From: an uncultured Flavobacteriaceae bacterium
Lineage (GTDB): Bacteria; Bacteroidota; Bacteroidia; Flavobacteriales; Flavobacteriaceae
NCBI GenBank assembly: GCA_937929935.1
Contig: CALFUL010000021.1
Location: 1 to 64,000, forward strand
Direction of reading: 5' to 3'
Length of the DNA stretch: 64,000 bases
Each line of letters starts with the position of its first letter. Within the stretch, counting starts at the first letter, position 1. Positions 40,286-50,190 of this stretch are shown here, piece after piece. A model generated the notes under the pieces. That model was not told where the DNA came from. It did not search any database and worked only from the letters and a program-made list of their open reading frames with translations. The position numbers and the translations under genes are program-made.

Positions 40286-40852
40286 TTACTTTTTCAACAA
40301 ACCATCCAAAAGCCTTCTTACTTTTTTGCTATTCCAGTCCGCAGAGCCGGTTTCTTTAATGATGATTTTACCTTCTGCATCAATTAAAAAACTAGTTGGT
40401 ATATTCTTATGTGTTAATTCTTGAGGCGGGTTCATACGGGCAATATAAACAGGCAGGCTATAGTTTTTCTTTTTTATAAATTGCTCTACAACTGCTATAT
40501 CTTCATTGGTAATGAGTAAGAAATCGATTTTTTGACCAAAGTCTTGATACAGGGCTTCCATACTCGGTAATTCGGCAATACAAGGTGGGCACCATGTTGC
40601 CCAATAACTGATAAAAGTGATTTTACCATTTCCTATTTCGATCATTTGATTATGACCTTCTAAATTTTTTAGTTCATACCCGAAAGGGGCTATTTGCGCT
40701 TGGTCTTCTTCATCTAAAACTGATGGCGACCAGACTAATAGTTTTACTTTATTAACCGCTACTTGAATAGGGGATCTGGTTTGAGGTATGATTAAGAGTA
40801 CCAGAAATACAGCGAAAACAATATTACTGAGAGAAAGGGGTTTCTTTTTCAT
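40286..40852 (-). CDS. TlpA-like membrane-anchored thioredoxin
   Basis: Periplasmic thiol-disulfide oxidoreductase. From the ATG at 40852 a single N-terminal membrane helix (LSNIVFAVFLVLLIIP) anchors a thioredoxin fold with the active site WCPPC (Cys88 and Cys91) and the cis-Pro in NIPTSFLID. TlpA/ResA-type proteins reduce apo-cytochromes or other exported thiols. An upstream ATG at 40900 would only add a basic stretch. The partner is unknown; it stands alone. Confidence 0.88.
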   Translation of the reverse strand: MKKKPLSLSNIVFAVFLVLLIIPQTRSPIQVAVNKVKLLVWSPSVLDEEDQAQIAPFGYELKNLEGHNQMIEIGNGKITFISYWATWCPPCIAELPSMEALYQDFGQKIDFLLITNEDIAVVEQFIKKKNYSLPVYIARMNPPQELTHKNIPTSFLIDAEGKIIIKETGSADWNSKKVRRLLDGLLKK

Positions 40853-40918
40853 GTTACAAAGTAACAGTTTCTTTTTATACCTCCCCTTTCTCCCCCGCAA
40901 AAGAGCGGGTAATTCATT

Positions 40919-40940
40919 CCCCTCCTTGCAAACGGAGGGG
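40919..40940. repeat. G/C-rich hairpin (small REP-like)
   Basis: Arms CCCCTCC and GGAGGGG, 7 bp, with an eight-base loop. A similar kind of hairpin follows hemE. It lies upstream of the thioredoxin gene. Confidence 0.6.
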
Positions 40941-40951
40941 AGCTAAAATAT

Positions 40952-41818
40952 CCCTTTGATTTGATGAGCCAGGTGGCGCGGTGGGAATAAAAAATGTTTT
41001 TTTTGCCTCGTTTTGGATCAAGCCAAAATGAAGGGAAGTTTATTTTAAAGGGAATGTGTTTGGAAGTGAAGTATACAATTGAGATTCAATTCTTTTAATG
41101 TTTTACTTTCATTTTCTTTGCGCATCCAAAGAAAACGAAACAAAAGAAAAGATGCCTTCTCCAGAGGAAATTTTAAAACTTTGTTTTAAAACCAATCACA
41201 AAACTCGGCGCTTTTCTCTGAAAAGCTGAATCTCCGAGCTTTTGTTCTTTTTTCTGCGGATAAGGAAAACCCTAAGTTCAACGTCATAGTTAAAGAAAGT
41301 TTTTTGCTCGAAGGTTTTTAAGAAATAGTGATGCCAAAAGCGGAAGTGCGTTTCGCGAAGCGAAAAAGAGCATAGGGCAGAAAAGCGAAGGTACCGTGTA
41401 CCTTTGATTTGATGAGCCAGGTGGCGCGGTGGAGAAAACCATGAAAAACGTCTTCACTGAAACTATCTTTACCGCAGCTAAAAGACTCCATGTGAAAGTT
41501 TATTGAGGTCAATAGATTGTAGCACCTGAATTTTTGCTTCGTTTTGGATCAAGCCAAAATGAAGGGAAGTTTATTTTAAAAGGAATGTGTTTGGAAGTGA
41601 AGTATACAATTGAGATTCAATTATTTTAATGTTTTACTTTCATTTTCTTTGCGCATCCAAAGAAAAGACACCTTCTCCTATATATTTTTAAGACTATGTC
41701 TTAAAACCGCTCGCAAAACTCTGCGCTTTACTCCGAAAAGCTGAATCTCGGAGCTTTTCCTCACTATACTACGGATAAGGGAAACCCTAAATTCAACATT
41801 TGAGTTAAAAGAAAAACT
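40952..41818. repeat. Long structured intergenic repeat, copy 1 (compound)
   Basis: The spacer of about 970 bp between the thioredoxin and S41 genes is filled by repeat blocks: a unit starting GCTTCGTTTTGGATCAAGCC (two copies here), a unit with CTCGGCGCTTTTCTC and its hairpin, and a unit with hairpins 41351-41365 (TTTCGC/GCGAAA) and 41388-41404 (AAGGTAC/GTACCTT). Short reading frames in it recur only as parts of the repeat and are not taken as genes. Confidence 0.9.
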
Positions 41819-43420
41819 TCAATTTTTACCCCTTATAATCTCTAAAGTACGTTCTAATTCGGTGTCAACGTCATTAAGAAAATCTTCTACGGTAGGCACT
41901 ACAAAAACGTCTGGTTTAATACCAAAGCCATCAGGTTCTTGTTGATGTGGCGTACCAATATTCATGACACCAAAATTATAGGTAACCTTACTATTGGGTA
42001 GCGTAATTATCTTCATTTGACCAGCAACCGTACCATTATAAGCGCCCCCGGTTTCTTCACCTATAAACATAGCGCGCTTATCACCATGTAACTTTGATGC
42101 TATTATTGAAGAAGCAGAAAATGAACCTCCATCAATCAGCACATAGACCTTGCCTTTAAACCGTAATTCATTCGGAGACTTTGTTTTGGATTGCTTAAAA
42201 CGATAGTATAATTGTCCGTCTTTCTTACGGGTACGGTACAAATTATCTGCTGCAAAAAAGGGAAATACAATCGATTGAACAACCACAGATAAGGGATTCG
42301 AATACCGATTGTAAAAGTTCTTCGTGAAAGGCAAACGCGTTTCTACCTCAGCAGGTTTTACAAAAACATAATCTTCTTTAGCCAGATAGGCATAAAAATC
42401 TGCAACTTGATCAAGGCTTCCGCCCGGGTTACCTCGTAAATCTAAAATCAGATGCTTGGTTTTGGCGGAGTCAAGCTTCGTGAAGATTTCTTTTAGAAAA
42501 TCTTTAACCGGACCATACCTCCAACGTCTTACCTTCATATAGCCAATTTGCGCAGCACTGTCTACAAATCTGAAACTTCTGATATAGTGGTCTCTACTTT
42601 TGACATAGCCGTAGTTACGTTTATACTTTTTAAGAAGTTTCTGTTTTGCCTTTTCTTGCTTTTTTTCGGCAGGTGTTTTTTTCGTTGAAGGTTTCTTTTT
42701 TTCTACTTGCTTTGTGGTGTCAATCTTTGCTTTTTTTAAAGCTGTACTATCTTTCAAATAGCGTTTAAACTGTTTTACAAAAACCGAATCTCCCTGCTTT
42801 AAAATAAGCTTAATGCTATCTCTATGATTCACATGCTTGGCGTAATAGCTCGTGAAATTTTTTCCTATATGTCTGTTTTGTAAGGTGGTATTAAACCCGT
42901 CAGGAGAAAACGTATTTCGATATTTGGTAAACAACTCAGGCACTGTTTCAGTACCCATAGCAATCACTTGACTTTTTAATAAAACTGAATCTTTAGGTCC
43001 TGTTCTAGAAATAAAAAGTCCGTCTTCAATATATTTGGTGTCTATTTCTGTGAAATCAATTTTTGTTTTTGAAATTGATTTCCGCTCTTTTTTAGTGAAT
43101 TTTCTTTTCGGGTAACTGCCTGAAATATGACCTTGTCGAATTTCTGAAACTACCGGAGCTAGTTGAAAATAAAACGCTTTAGCATCTAAAGGCGAAGTAA
43201 TGCTACCCTTTAAGCTATCAAACTTACGGTCTAGTTCTTCTTTTGAAATATACTGGTATAAATTGGGGTGTAGTTTTTGTATTTTTTTATACGTGTAATC
43301 AACATCTTGCCTAAGTTGTACAGGGGTGTAGAAGGTTCCTAAACTAGCATTATGTTTTTTTACGCTTCCGCAAGAAGCTAGTAGTGTTATTAAAATTCCG
43401 AAAACTATTCTTTTTAACAT
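41819..43420 (-). CDS. S41 family peptidase, lipoprotein
   Basis: C-terminal-processing-like serine protease anchored as a lipoprotein (lipobox LLASC, Cys17 from the ATG at 43420; ATG codons at 43423 and 43453 are alternatives). The core has LDLRGNPGGSLDQVADF and the catalytic Ser in DGGSFSASS near residue 430-440, with the S41 fold around it. A Lys-rich insertion (KKKPSTKKTPAEKKQEKAK) splits the N-terminal part. It would act in the periplasm or on the cell surface. The substrate is unknown. Confidence 0.88.
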   Translation of the reverse strand: MLKRIVFGILITLLASCGSVKKHNASLGTFYTPVQLRQDVDYTYKKIQKLHPNLYQYISKEELDRKFDSLKGSITSPLDAKAFYFQLAPVVSEIRQGHISGSYPKRKFTKKERKSISKTKIDFTEIDTKYIEDGLFISRTGPKDSVLLKSQVIAMGTETVPELFTKYRNTFSPDGFNTTLQNRHIGKNFTSYYAKHVNHRDSIKLILKQGDSVFVKQFKRYLKDSTALKKAKIDTTKQVEKKKPSTKKTPAEKKQEKAKQKLLKKYKRNYGYVKSRDHYIRSFRFVDSAAQIGYMKVRRWRYGPVKDFLKEIFTKLDSAKTKHLILDLRGNPGGSLDQVADFYAYLAKEDYVFVKPAEVETRLPFTKNFYNRYSNPLSVVVQSIVFPFFAADNLYRTRKKDGQLYYRFKQSKTKSPNELRFKGKVYVLIDGGSFSASSIIASKLHGDKRAMFIGEETGGAYNGTVAGQMKIITLPNSKVTYNFGVMNIGTPHQQEPDGFGIKPDVFVVPTVEDFLNDVDTELERTLEIIRGKN

Positions 43421-43573
43421 CATGCCCCCTGGTTTTGATTGTTTTAGAATCATTATTCATGCCAAAATACGACTTCAAATTGTTATACTATAATTTCTTT
43501 TGTTCTGGCAAAAGAAAACGAAATAAAAAAGTTTAGAAAAGAGAGTTGTATAGCTTGTTAAACTTGGTTTTTT

Positions 43574-44155
43574 CGAAGGTTTTTCAGAAATAGTGATGCC
43601 ACAAGCGGAAGTGCGTTTCGCAAAGCGAAAAAGAGCATAGGGCAGAAAAGCGAAGGTACAGTGTACCTTTGATTTGATGAGCCAGGTGGCGCGGTGGAGA
43701 AAACCATGAAAAACGTCTTCACTGAAACTATCTTTACCGCAGCTAAAAGACTCCATGTGAAAGTTTATTGAGGTCAATAGATTGTAGCACCTGATTTTTT
43801 GCTTCGTTTTGAATCAAGCCAAAATGAAGGGAAGTTTATTTTAAAGGGAATGTGTTTGGAAGTGAAGTATACAATTGAGATTCAATTCTTTTAATGTTTT
43901 TACTTTCATTTTCTTTGCGCATCCAAAGAAAACGAAACAAAAGAAAAGACGCCTTCTCCAGAGGAAATTTTAAAACTTTGTTTAAAAACCAATCACAAAA
44001 CTCGGCGCTTTTCTCAGAAAAGCTGAATCTCCGAGCTTTTGTTCTTTTTTCTGCGGATAAGGGAAACCCTAAGTTCAACGTCATAGTTAAAGAAAGTTTT
44101 TTGCCCGAAGGTTTTTCAGAAATAGTAGCGCCGCAAACAAAAAATTCGTTTCGCG
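43574..44155. repeat. Long structured intergenic repeat, copy 2
   Basis: Fills the gap between the S41 and lactonase genes. It repeats the blocks of copy 1 in the order hairpin unit (43616-43630 TTTCGC/GCGAAA; 43653-43669 AAGGTAC/GTACCTT), GATGAGCCAGGTGGCGCGG, then the GCTTCGTTTTG unit and the CTCGGCGCTTTTC unit. Loops differ from copy 1 while stems are kept. Confidence 0.9.
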
Positions 44156-44186
44156 AGCTTACTATTTAAACCTAGAAGATATCGCT

Positions 44187-45284
44187 TTACAAAAACACCA
44201 AACAAACAGGTTTTGAAACTGCTTCTTCATGCAAAAAAGTAAGTGTTCCTTTTTCTACATCTCTTTTAAACACCGTAATGTTGTTACTTTTTTGATTCGC
44301 TACCAATAGGTATTTTCCAGTTGGGTCAATAGTAAAGTTTCTAGGCCAATTACCGTGTACTGATTCACGGTCAACAAGCGATAATCGTCCTGTTTGCTGG
44401 TCTACCGAAAAAATGACGATGGTGTTTTCGCCTCGATTAGAGCCATATAAAAACTTTCCGTCAGCAGACAAATGAATATCAGCACAAAAGCTTTCTCCTT
44501 TAAAATCTGCTGCTAAAGTGGACTCGTTTTGAATGGTTTTAAACTTGCCTGTAGCGTCTTTTTCAAAAACGGAGATACTAGAATTTAATTCGTTAATCAC
44601 ATACAGAAACTTTCCGCTATGGGCACCTGTAAAATGCCTTGGTCCTGCTCCTTCAGGTAGTTCCAAAACGGAGCTTGGTGTTGCCTCTCCGGTAGCATTC
44701 ATTTCATAGCCTAAAACAGCATCTAAGCCTAAATCTGCAATGTAAATTTTACCATTCAGCCATTGCGCCATATGTGTATGGGCAGTTTTTGTAGTATCTA
44801 TTTGATTGTGATTGATGATTGCTGATGGTCCGGTTAGAATACCATCCGCAGAAACATCATAAACACTTGCATTACCTCCTGTATAGTTAGAAACTGCAAC
44901 TTTATTTCCTGTCGGAGATATGCTGATATGACAGGGGTGTGCCCCTTTACTTGAAACAGTTTGTAATTTCTTCAGACTATCATTTTCTATTGAAAAGGTA
45001 GTTACAGCTCCCGCACCCTCTTCAAAATCATTGGTTTCTTGAACGGCATAAAGAAAGTCTTTATCCTTTGAAATTGCTAAAAATGACGGACTCGTGATTT
45101 CAGCTGCTAAATTGTTGCTCACAATCTTTCCGTTAGCTGTATCAAATTGCAACTTATAAATACCTTCACTCTCTGTATCAGTATAGGTGCCGACATATAA
45201 TGTGGCTAATGGTGTTTCTTCTTTTTGGCTACATTGAATTACGCTCATTGCAAAGGCTACTAAAACTATTGATTTTATGTTCAT
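44187..45284 (-). CDS. Lactonase-family beta-propeller lipoprotein
   Basis: A 365-residue seven-blade propeller of the 6-phosphogluconolactonase/YbhE (Lactonase_7) family. Blade signatures are LYVGTYTDTESEGIYKL, SPSFLAISKDKDFLYAVQE, HPCHISISPTGNKVAVSNY, GPRHFTGAHSGKFLYVINE and WPRNFTIDPTGKYLLVANQ. Unlike cytosolic YbhE it starts with a lipobox (VIQC, Cys18), so it is exported and probably not the pentose-phosphate enzyme. Repeats lie directly on both sides. Confidence 0.88.
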   Translation of the reverse strand: MNIKSIVLVAFAMSVIQCSQKEETPLATLYVGTYTDTESEGIYKLQFDTANGKIVSNNLAAEITSPSFLAISKDKDFLYAVQETNDFEEGAGAVTTFSIENDSLKKLQTVSSKGAHPCHISISPTGNKVAVSNYTGGNASVYDVSADGILTGPSAIINHNQIDTTKTAHTHMAQWLNGKIYIADLGLDAVLGYEMNATGEATPSSVLELPEGAGPRHFTGAHSGKFLYVINELNSSISVFEKDATGKFKTIQNESTLAADFKGESFCADIHLSADGKFLYGSNRGENTIVIFSVDQQTGRLSLVDRESVHGNWPRNFTIDPTGKYLLVANQKSNNITVFKRDVEKGTLTFLHEEAVSKPVCLVFL

Positions 45285-45344
45285 TTGGAGATAGATTTTT
45301 TCTTTCTAATTATTTTTAAAAGTAAGGATAATTTAAAGTTTCAA

Positions 45345-46003
45345 GGTTTTACTTTCATTTTCTTTGCTTGTCTTGGGCGGAAAAGTAAAGGCACAGTTTG
45401 CCTTTGATTTGATGAGCCAGCTGAAGCGCGGAGGAAACAAAAGAAAAGATTCCTTCTCCAAAGGAAATTTTAAAACCAATCACAAAACTCGGTGCTTTTT
45501 TCACAAAAAAGCTGAACCTCCGAGCTTTTGTTCTTTTTTCTGCGGATAAGGGAAACCCTAAGTTCAACATCATAGTTAAAGAAAGTTTTTTGCCCGAAGG
45601 TTTTTTAGAAATAGTGATGCCGCAAGCGGAAGTGCGTTTCGCAAAGCGAAAAAGAGCATGAAGCGTTAGGGGCATTCACGGTTTTGTCGAAGACAAAAAT
45701 TTCCTATAAAAACTTCTTGATTTTTTGCTTCGTTTTGGATCAAGCCAAAATGAAGGGAAGTTTATTTTAAAGGGAATGTGTTTGGAAGTGAAGTATACAA
45801 TTGAGATTCAATTCTTTTAATGTTTTACTTTCATTTTCTTTGCCTGTCCAAAGAAAACGAAACAAAAGAAAAGACACCTTCTCCTATATATTTTTAAGAC
45901 TATGTCTTAAAACCACTCGCAAAACTCGGCGCTTTTCTCCGAAAAGCTGAATCTCCGAGCTTTTCCTCATTATATTACGGAGAAGGGAAACCCTAAATTC
46001 AAC
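45345..46003. repeat. Long structured intergenic repeat, copy 3
   Basis: Fills the gap between the lactonase and HAD genes. A changed version of the second hairpin stands at 45387-45405 (AAAGGCA/TGCCTTT) and another TTTCGC/GCGAAA hairpin at 45637-45651. Two forms of the CTCGG hairpin unit follow. It ends just before the HAD stop codon. Confidence 0.9.
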
Positions 46004-46006
46004 GCT

Positions 46007-46666
46007 TTACGTAAATAGAAGTTTCGCCGCTTCAAAACCAATTTCACTAAATGAACTCACCACTTTATTGGCAAGGTGATAGTCTTGATTTTTTGAATGA
46101 GGACTTTGGTATGCTACACAATAAATACCGGCGGCATGCGCGGCTTTAATTCCGTTAGTGGAATCTTCAATAACCATACATTCTGACGGTAAAAACCCCG
46201 AAGCTTCAGCGGCTTTTAAAAATATTTCAGGATGCGGTTTTGATTGCCTCAAATCTGCACCACTTAGTTTTGCCTTAAAATATTGATCTAATTCAAAACG
46301 CGAAAAAACATTATTAATCGTTTGCATTGATGCCGAACTCGCGAGAATTAATGTGAGTTCGTTTTGATAATAATCTTTGATTACATCTTCTACGCCATCA
46401 AGTAATTTTAGATTAGGATCGCTAAAAAAAAGATCGGCGAAAATGCGGCGTTTAATCTGAACTAATTCAGTTGGTGGATTATTGAGTTTGAAAATAGCAA
46501 CTAGTTGACTACAAACATTCAAGGTCGCTTGGCCCGTGAAACTTTCGTAAAGTGTATCAGAGACTTCAATGCCTATTTCTTCAAACATACCGTAGTATGC
46601 TTTGTGATGTAAGGGTTCAGAATCAATAATAACTCCATCCATATCAAATAAAACGGCTTTAAGCAT
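46007..46666 (-). CDS. HAD-superfamily phosphatase/phosphoglucomutase-like
   Basis: A 219-residue HAD hydrolase of the beta-phosphoglucomutase-like subfamily: motif I FDMDGVIIDSE (nucleophile Asp8), motif II Ser in LASSAS, Lys in SKPHPEIF, and motif IV with IEDSTNGIKAA. It acts on small phosphorylated molecules in the cytosol; the substrate is unclear. It starts 6 bp after the hemH stop and probably shares its transcript. Confidence 0.9.
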   Translation of the reverse strand: MLKAVLFDMDGVIIDSEPLHHKAYYGMFEEIGIEVSDTLYESFTGQATLNVCSQLVAIFKLNNPPTELVQIKRRIFADLFFSDPNLKLLDGVEDVIKDYYQNELTLILASSASMQTINNVFSRFELDQYFKAKLSGADLRQSKPHPEIFLKAAEASGFLPSECMVIEDSTNGIKAAHAAGIYCVAYQSPHSKNQDYHLANKVVSSFSEIGFEAAKLLFT

Positions 46667-46672
46667 AGCTTT

Positions 46673-47704
46673 TTATACAGGCAACACCTCTTTAGCTTGC
46701 CACTCATTTACCCATTTTGCCATCAGGTTTACCCAAGCATCGCTGTCATTTAAGCAAGCAATATGTTTGTAATGTTCGCCACCAGCTTCCTCGAATTGCT
46801 CTTTACCTTCCATAGCAATTTCTTCAAGAGTTTCTAGGCAGTCAGAAACAAAAGCCGCAGTGACAACAGCCAACTTCTTTTTACCTTCTTTTGCCAAACG
46901 CTCAAACTCATAATCAGTATATGGTTTTAACCATGGATCGCCCGCTAATCGCGATTGAAAAGAAGTACTAATTTTATCTTCAGGTAATCCTAAGTAATTT
47001 TTGACCATTTCAGTAGTTTCATACACTTGGTGTCTGTAACAACTATTATGCGCTACTGAGTTTACACTGCAACAGCTTCCATCAATTTTACAATGAAATT
47101 TTGTCGGGTCACTTTTACGAATATGACGTTCAGGAATACCGTGATACGAAAATAATATATGATCGTAATCAAAACCTTTTAAGCCCTCAGCGATACTTTC
47201 AGAAAGTACTTTGATGTATTCTGAACTTTTATAAAAAGCAGGTAAGGTGGTAATTTTCATTTCAGGAAATGACGCCTCTTTTACTTGCATTGTCTTCACC
47301 ACAACTGTTTCATAGGATGACATAGCGTAATGCGGATACAAAGGCACCAATAGCACCTCATCTACTCCCTTTTCTTTGAGTTCTTGCAAGGCCTTTTCAA
47401 TTGACATGCTTCCGTAACGCATGCCTAGGGCAACTGGCATATCAGTTTGTTTGCGGACTTTAGCTGTAAAACGTTCTGAGATTACTACAAGCGGTGAACC
47501 TTCATCCCACCAAATCTTTGCATAGGCTTCAGCTGATTTTTTAGGACGGGTTTGTAGAATAATTCCACGCACTAAAATAGTACGTAACACTTTATTGACA
47601 TCAATAACGCGCTCATCCATCAAAAATTCATCTAAATATGGCTTTACATCTTTCGCAGTAGGGCTATCAGGAGAGCCCAAATTAACCAGTAATACACCCT
47701 TCAT
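46673..47704 (-). CDS. hemH: Ferrochelatase
   Basis: Inserts Fe(II) into protoporphyrin IX, the last step of haem synthesis. The 343-residue protein has VNLGSPDSP at the N-terminus, the catalytic His188 in FSYHGIPERH, and FVSDCLETLEEI with the conserved Glu. Cys205, Cys211, Cys212 and Cys222 cluster after the active-site loop (CKIDGSCC...C), where some bacterial ferrochelatases carry an iron-sulfur cluster. The other haem genes lie 2.5 kb away on the opposite strand. Confidence 0.96.
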   Translation of the reverse strand: MKGVLLVNLGSPDSPTAKDVKPYLDEFLMDERVIDVNKVLRTILVRGIILQTRPKKSAEAYAKIWWDEGSPLVVISERFTAKVRKQTDMPVALGMRYGSMSIEKALQELKEKGVDEVLLVPLYPHYAMSSYETVVVKTMQVKEASFPEMKITTLPAFYKSSEYIKVLSESIAEGLKGFDYDHILFSYHGIPERHIRKSDPTKFHCKIDGSCCSVNSVAHNSCYRHQVYETTEMVKNYLGLPEDKISTSFQSRLAGDPWLKPYTDYEFERLAKEGKKKLAVVTAAFVSDCLETLEEIAMEGKEQFEEAGGEHYKHIACLNDSDAWVNLMAKWVNEWQAKEVLPV

Positions 47705-47901
47705 AAGTTACAATTTTCTTTTATTCGTATAGAGGTGCTGAAACAAGTTCAGCATTTGTAAGAATCATTTCTTTTTCAAGTTGCAAAAATAAGTGATGTT
47801 ATGCATATGAACCCGAGCAAGATGAATTTGTTTTCTAATAGTCGTATAATCAATTTCGATTTCAGACAGATAAATTCGTAATTTTACGGCAAACCCTTGC
47901 C

Positions 47902-48744
47902 ATGAAGTTGAGTATAATAACCTTTGTTTTTCTTTTTTTTAGTGTGATGCTTTGGGGGCAACAAATTACCTGTTCTGAAAAAGATAAGCAGGCATTTGAA
48001 GACAAAACAATTGCCATTGATGGTTTGCTTGAAGATAACTTTGGAAAAACTTTGGCAGCAATAGGAAAAACGTTTCTGGGTGTTCCCTATGTCGCCAAAA
48101 CACTTGAGATAGGCACAAAAGAATCTTTGGTCATTAATTTACAAGGTTTAGATTGTACTACCTATATAGAAAATGTGCTGGCTTTTAGTCATATTTTAAA
48201 GGAAGGAAAAACTGATTTTACGGCCTTTACAAAGGCTTTAGAAACCATTCGGTATAAAAATGGAAAACTCAGTGGCTATGCGTCACGCCTACACTATTTT
48301 TCAGAATGGATTGCCAACAATGAAAGTAAAAATTTAGTCAAAGATATTACGGCTGAAATTGGAGGGCGCGAGACGACAAAAAAAATCGACTTTATGAGTA
48401 CGCACCGTGAGTTGTATCCGTATTTAAAAGATGACACCAATTTTGAAAAAATTAAAGCTTCAGAAGCCTATTTGAACATGCAACCGCTTTGTATTTTAGC
48501 ACAAGAAGAAATTGAAAAAAATGAACATTTGATTCAAACCGGAGACCTAATTGCCCTAACCACATCAATTAATGGTTTAGATATTACCCATACCGGCATT
48601 GCCACGCGTGAAAAAGATGGTCGCATACATTTGTTACATGCTTCGACTTCTTCTAACCAGGTTGAAGTGACCACCTTACCTCTAGTTGATTATATCAAAA
48701 AAATTAAAAAGAATACGGGTATTATGGTCGTTAGACCTTTGTGA
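47902..48744 (+). CDS. DUF1460 (amidase-like) secreted protein
   Basis: A 280-residue exported protein (signal peptide MKLSIITFVFLFFSVMLWG) of the DUF1460 family, an NlpC/P60-like fold related to N-acetylmuramoyl-L-alanine amidases. It has the cysteine nucleophile in GLDCTTYIENVLAF, a conserved YASRLHYFSEW motif, and ITHTGIA with a His. A role in cell-wall turnover in the periplasm is likely but the exact bond cut is not settled. It runs convergent to the VOC gene with 2 bp between. Confidence 0.88.
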   Translation: MKLSIITFVFLFFSVMLWGQQITCSEKDKQAFEDKTIAIDGLLEDNFGKTLAAIGKTFLGVPYVAKTLEIGTKESLVINLQGLDCTTYIENVLAFSHILKEGKTDFTAFTKALETIRYKNGKLSGYASRLHYFSEWIANNESKNLVKDITAEIGGRETTKKIDFMSTHRELYPYLKDDTNFEKIKASEAYLNMQPLCILAQEEIEKNEHLIQTGDLIALTTSINGLDITHTGIATREKDGRIHLLHASTSSNQVEVTTLPLVDYIKKIKKNTGIMVVRPL

Positions 48745-48746
48745 AA

Positions 48747-49121
48747 TTATATGCGCCAAGGCGGATTTTTTCTATTCTCGCCACCGTAATATAAAATAAC
48801 CTGATTTCCATCTAAATCACGCAATCTAGCCTCTCTCCACAACCATCTTTTATCCGTAGGTAATTCTTCAAAAACAATTCCTTTTTCTTCCAAAATTGCT
48901 ACTTGATCATCCAAATCTGCACATTCAAAATAAACGTAAATTCCGTCTGCACTTAGTTTCTCATCTACCTGATGAATTGAAAAAGTAGCATCGCCTTCAG
49001 GACATTCAAAACGAGCGTAATGAGGTAATGATTTCACAATAAGTTTTAGTCCTAAGTTTTCGTAAAAAGAAATCGCTTTTTCTACGTTTATGGAAGGAAC
49101 AGTTATTTGATTTAAATTCAT
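48747..49121 (-). CDS. VOC family (glyoxalase/bleomycin-resistance-like) protein
   Basis: A 124-residue vicinal-oxygen-chelate protein with paired beta-alpha-beta-beta-beta units: VPSINVEKAISFYENLGLK and ADGIYVYFECADLDDQVAILEE, then WLWREARLRDLDGNQVILYYGG. Metal-binding His/Glu are partly recognisable, but the substrate is unknown. It ends 4 bp before the AraC regulator's stop side and is on the same strand, so the two may be co-transcribed. Confidence 0.88.
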   Translation of the reverse strand: MNLNQITVPSINVEKAISFYENLGLKLIVKSLPHYARFECPEGDATFSIHQVDEKLSADGIYVYFECADLDDQVAILEEKGIVFEELPTDKRWLWREARLRDLDGNQVILYYGGENRKNPPWRI

Positions 49122-49125
49122 TTAA

Positions 49126-50016
49126 TCAAGAATTTACGCTGCCCATTAAATATTTCTTAGGTGTAGTACCATACTTTTTCTTAAATGCACTGATGAAATG
49201 ACTTGCCGTGCTATACCCTACTTTTAGGCCCACTTCATTCACATTATGCTTGCCGGTTTCAAGCATTTTTCGGGCGAATTCCATTTTATAATCAAACAAA
49301 AAACTGTACACCGTATCGCCATAAATTTGCTTAAAACCTTCTTTTAATTTTTTCAATGGTAAGCCAATCTCACTAGCAAGCTCTTTTAAACTGGGTGGTT
49401 CAGCCATTCTTGAAATTATAATTTCTTTCGCTTGCTTGATTCTACGTACATTTTCTTCATCTACCAAAAAAGGACATTGTTCAATATCTGCCTCAGAACC
49501 CTTATTAAAATACAAAGAGATGAGTTCATACACCTTGCCTTTAATATATAATGACTTCAAAGAAGGGTGCAAATTATAACTCATCATTTGACTTAGTATC
49601 ACAGCAAGTGCCGGACTAAAACCTTCTTGTGTGTAGTATTTCTTGTCTTTGTTCTCTTCACTTAAAAAGGGAATGTGATCCGCTTCGCGAGAAAACAAAG
49701 AATGAAACTTTTGAATAGTCATCACCACACTAACCAGCCAAGAATTCGCATTCAAATTTACATTTAAAGGCAGGTCTAGTTGCGTATTATATAACAAAAG
49801 AGAGTTTTCTTCAGAAAGGTCTAAGGCATAGTTTCCGTCATTGAAAACAAATTTAGCATGACCTTTCAAGCAAAAATGAAACTGAATAAAAGAGCTATTA
49901 ATTTTACGCTTAACATGTTGAATTTCAGAAGCATCATTCTGTATTTTAAGTACGTAAAACCCTTCTTCAATTAAAACTTCATTAAAAGACCCTTCAGCGA
50001 CATTTTTAACTTCCAT
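49126..50016 (-). CDS. AraC family transcriptional regulator
   Basis: A 296-residue regulator with an N-terminal cupin-like sensor (FQFHFCLKGHAKFVFND) and a C-terminal double helix-turn-helix near 205-295 (SLKELASEIGLPLKKLKEGFKQ and VGYSTASHFISAFKKKYG). It is divergent to hemA across 200 bp, so it could control either the VOC gene or the haem operon. The effector is unknown. Confidence 0.9.
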   Translation of the reverse strand: MEVKNVAEGSFNEVLIEEGFYVLKIQNDASEIQHVKRKINSSFIQFHFCLKGHAKFVFNDGNYALDLSEENSLLLYNTQLDLPLNVNLNANSWLVSVVMTIQKFHSLFSREADHIPFLSEENKDKKYYTQEGFSPALAVILSQMMSYNLHPSLKSLYIKGKVYELISLYFNKGSEADIEQCPFLVDEENVRRIKQAKEIIISRMAEPPSLKELASEIGLPLKKLKEGFKQIYGDTVYSFLFDYKMEFARKMLETGKHNVNEVGLKVGYSTASHFISAFKKKYGTTPKKYLMGSVNS

Positions 50017-50190
50017 TTAAAATAAATTTTAATACTATTTATTTAGAAACATTTTAAATAAAACCCTAGTAAACCCAGTATTTCATATAAATTTAGTGCA
50101 TTACAACCAAATAACTAGTAAATACATCTAAAAAAACGCTCACCGTTATTAATTGAACTTGTGGCGTTATTTTTAACAAAAGTACCGACT

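Noticed and set aside
43475-43777. Reading frame of about 100 codons in the spacer after the S41 gene (also at 41318-41512)
   Set aside because: It is part of the long intergenic repeat, recurs with different lengths in the copies, has no signal or domain, and runs through hairpins.
43836-44169. Overlapping frames on both strands in repeat copy 2, and similar ones at 45355-45675
   Set aside because: Same reason: repeat-borne frames with low-complexity composition and no conserved domain.
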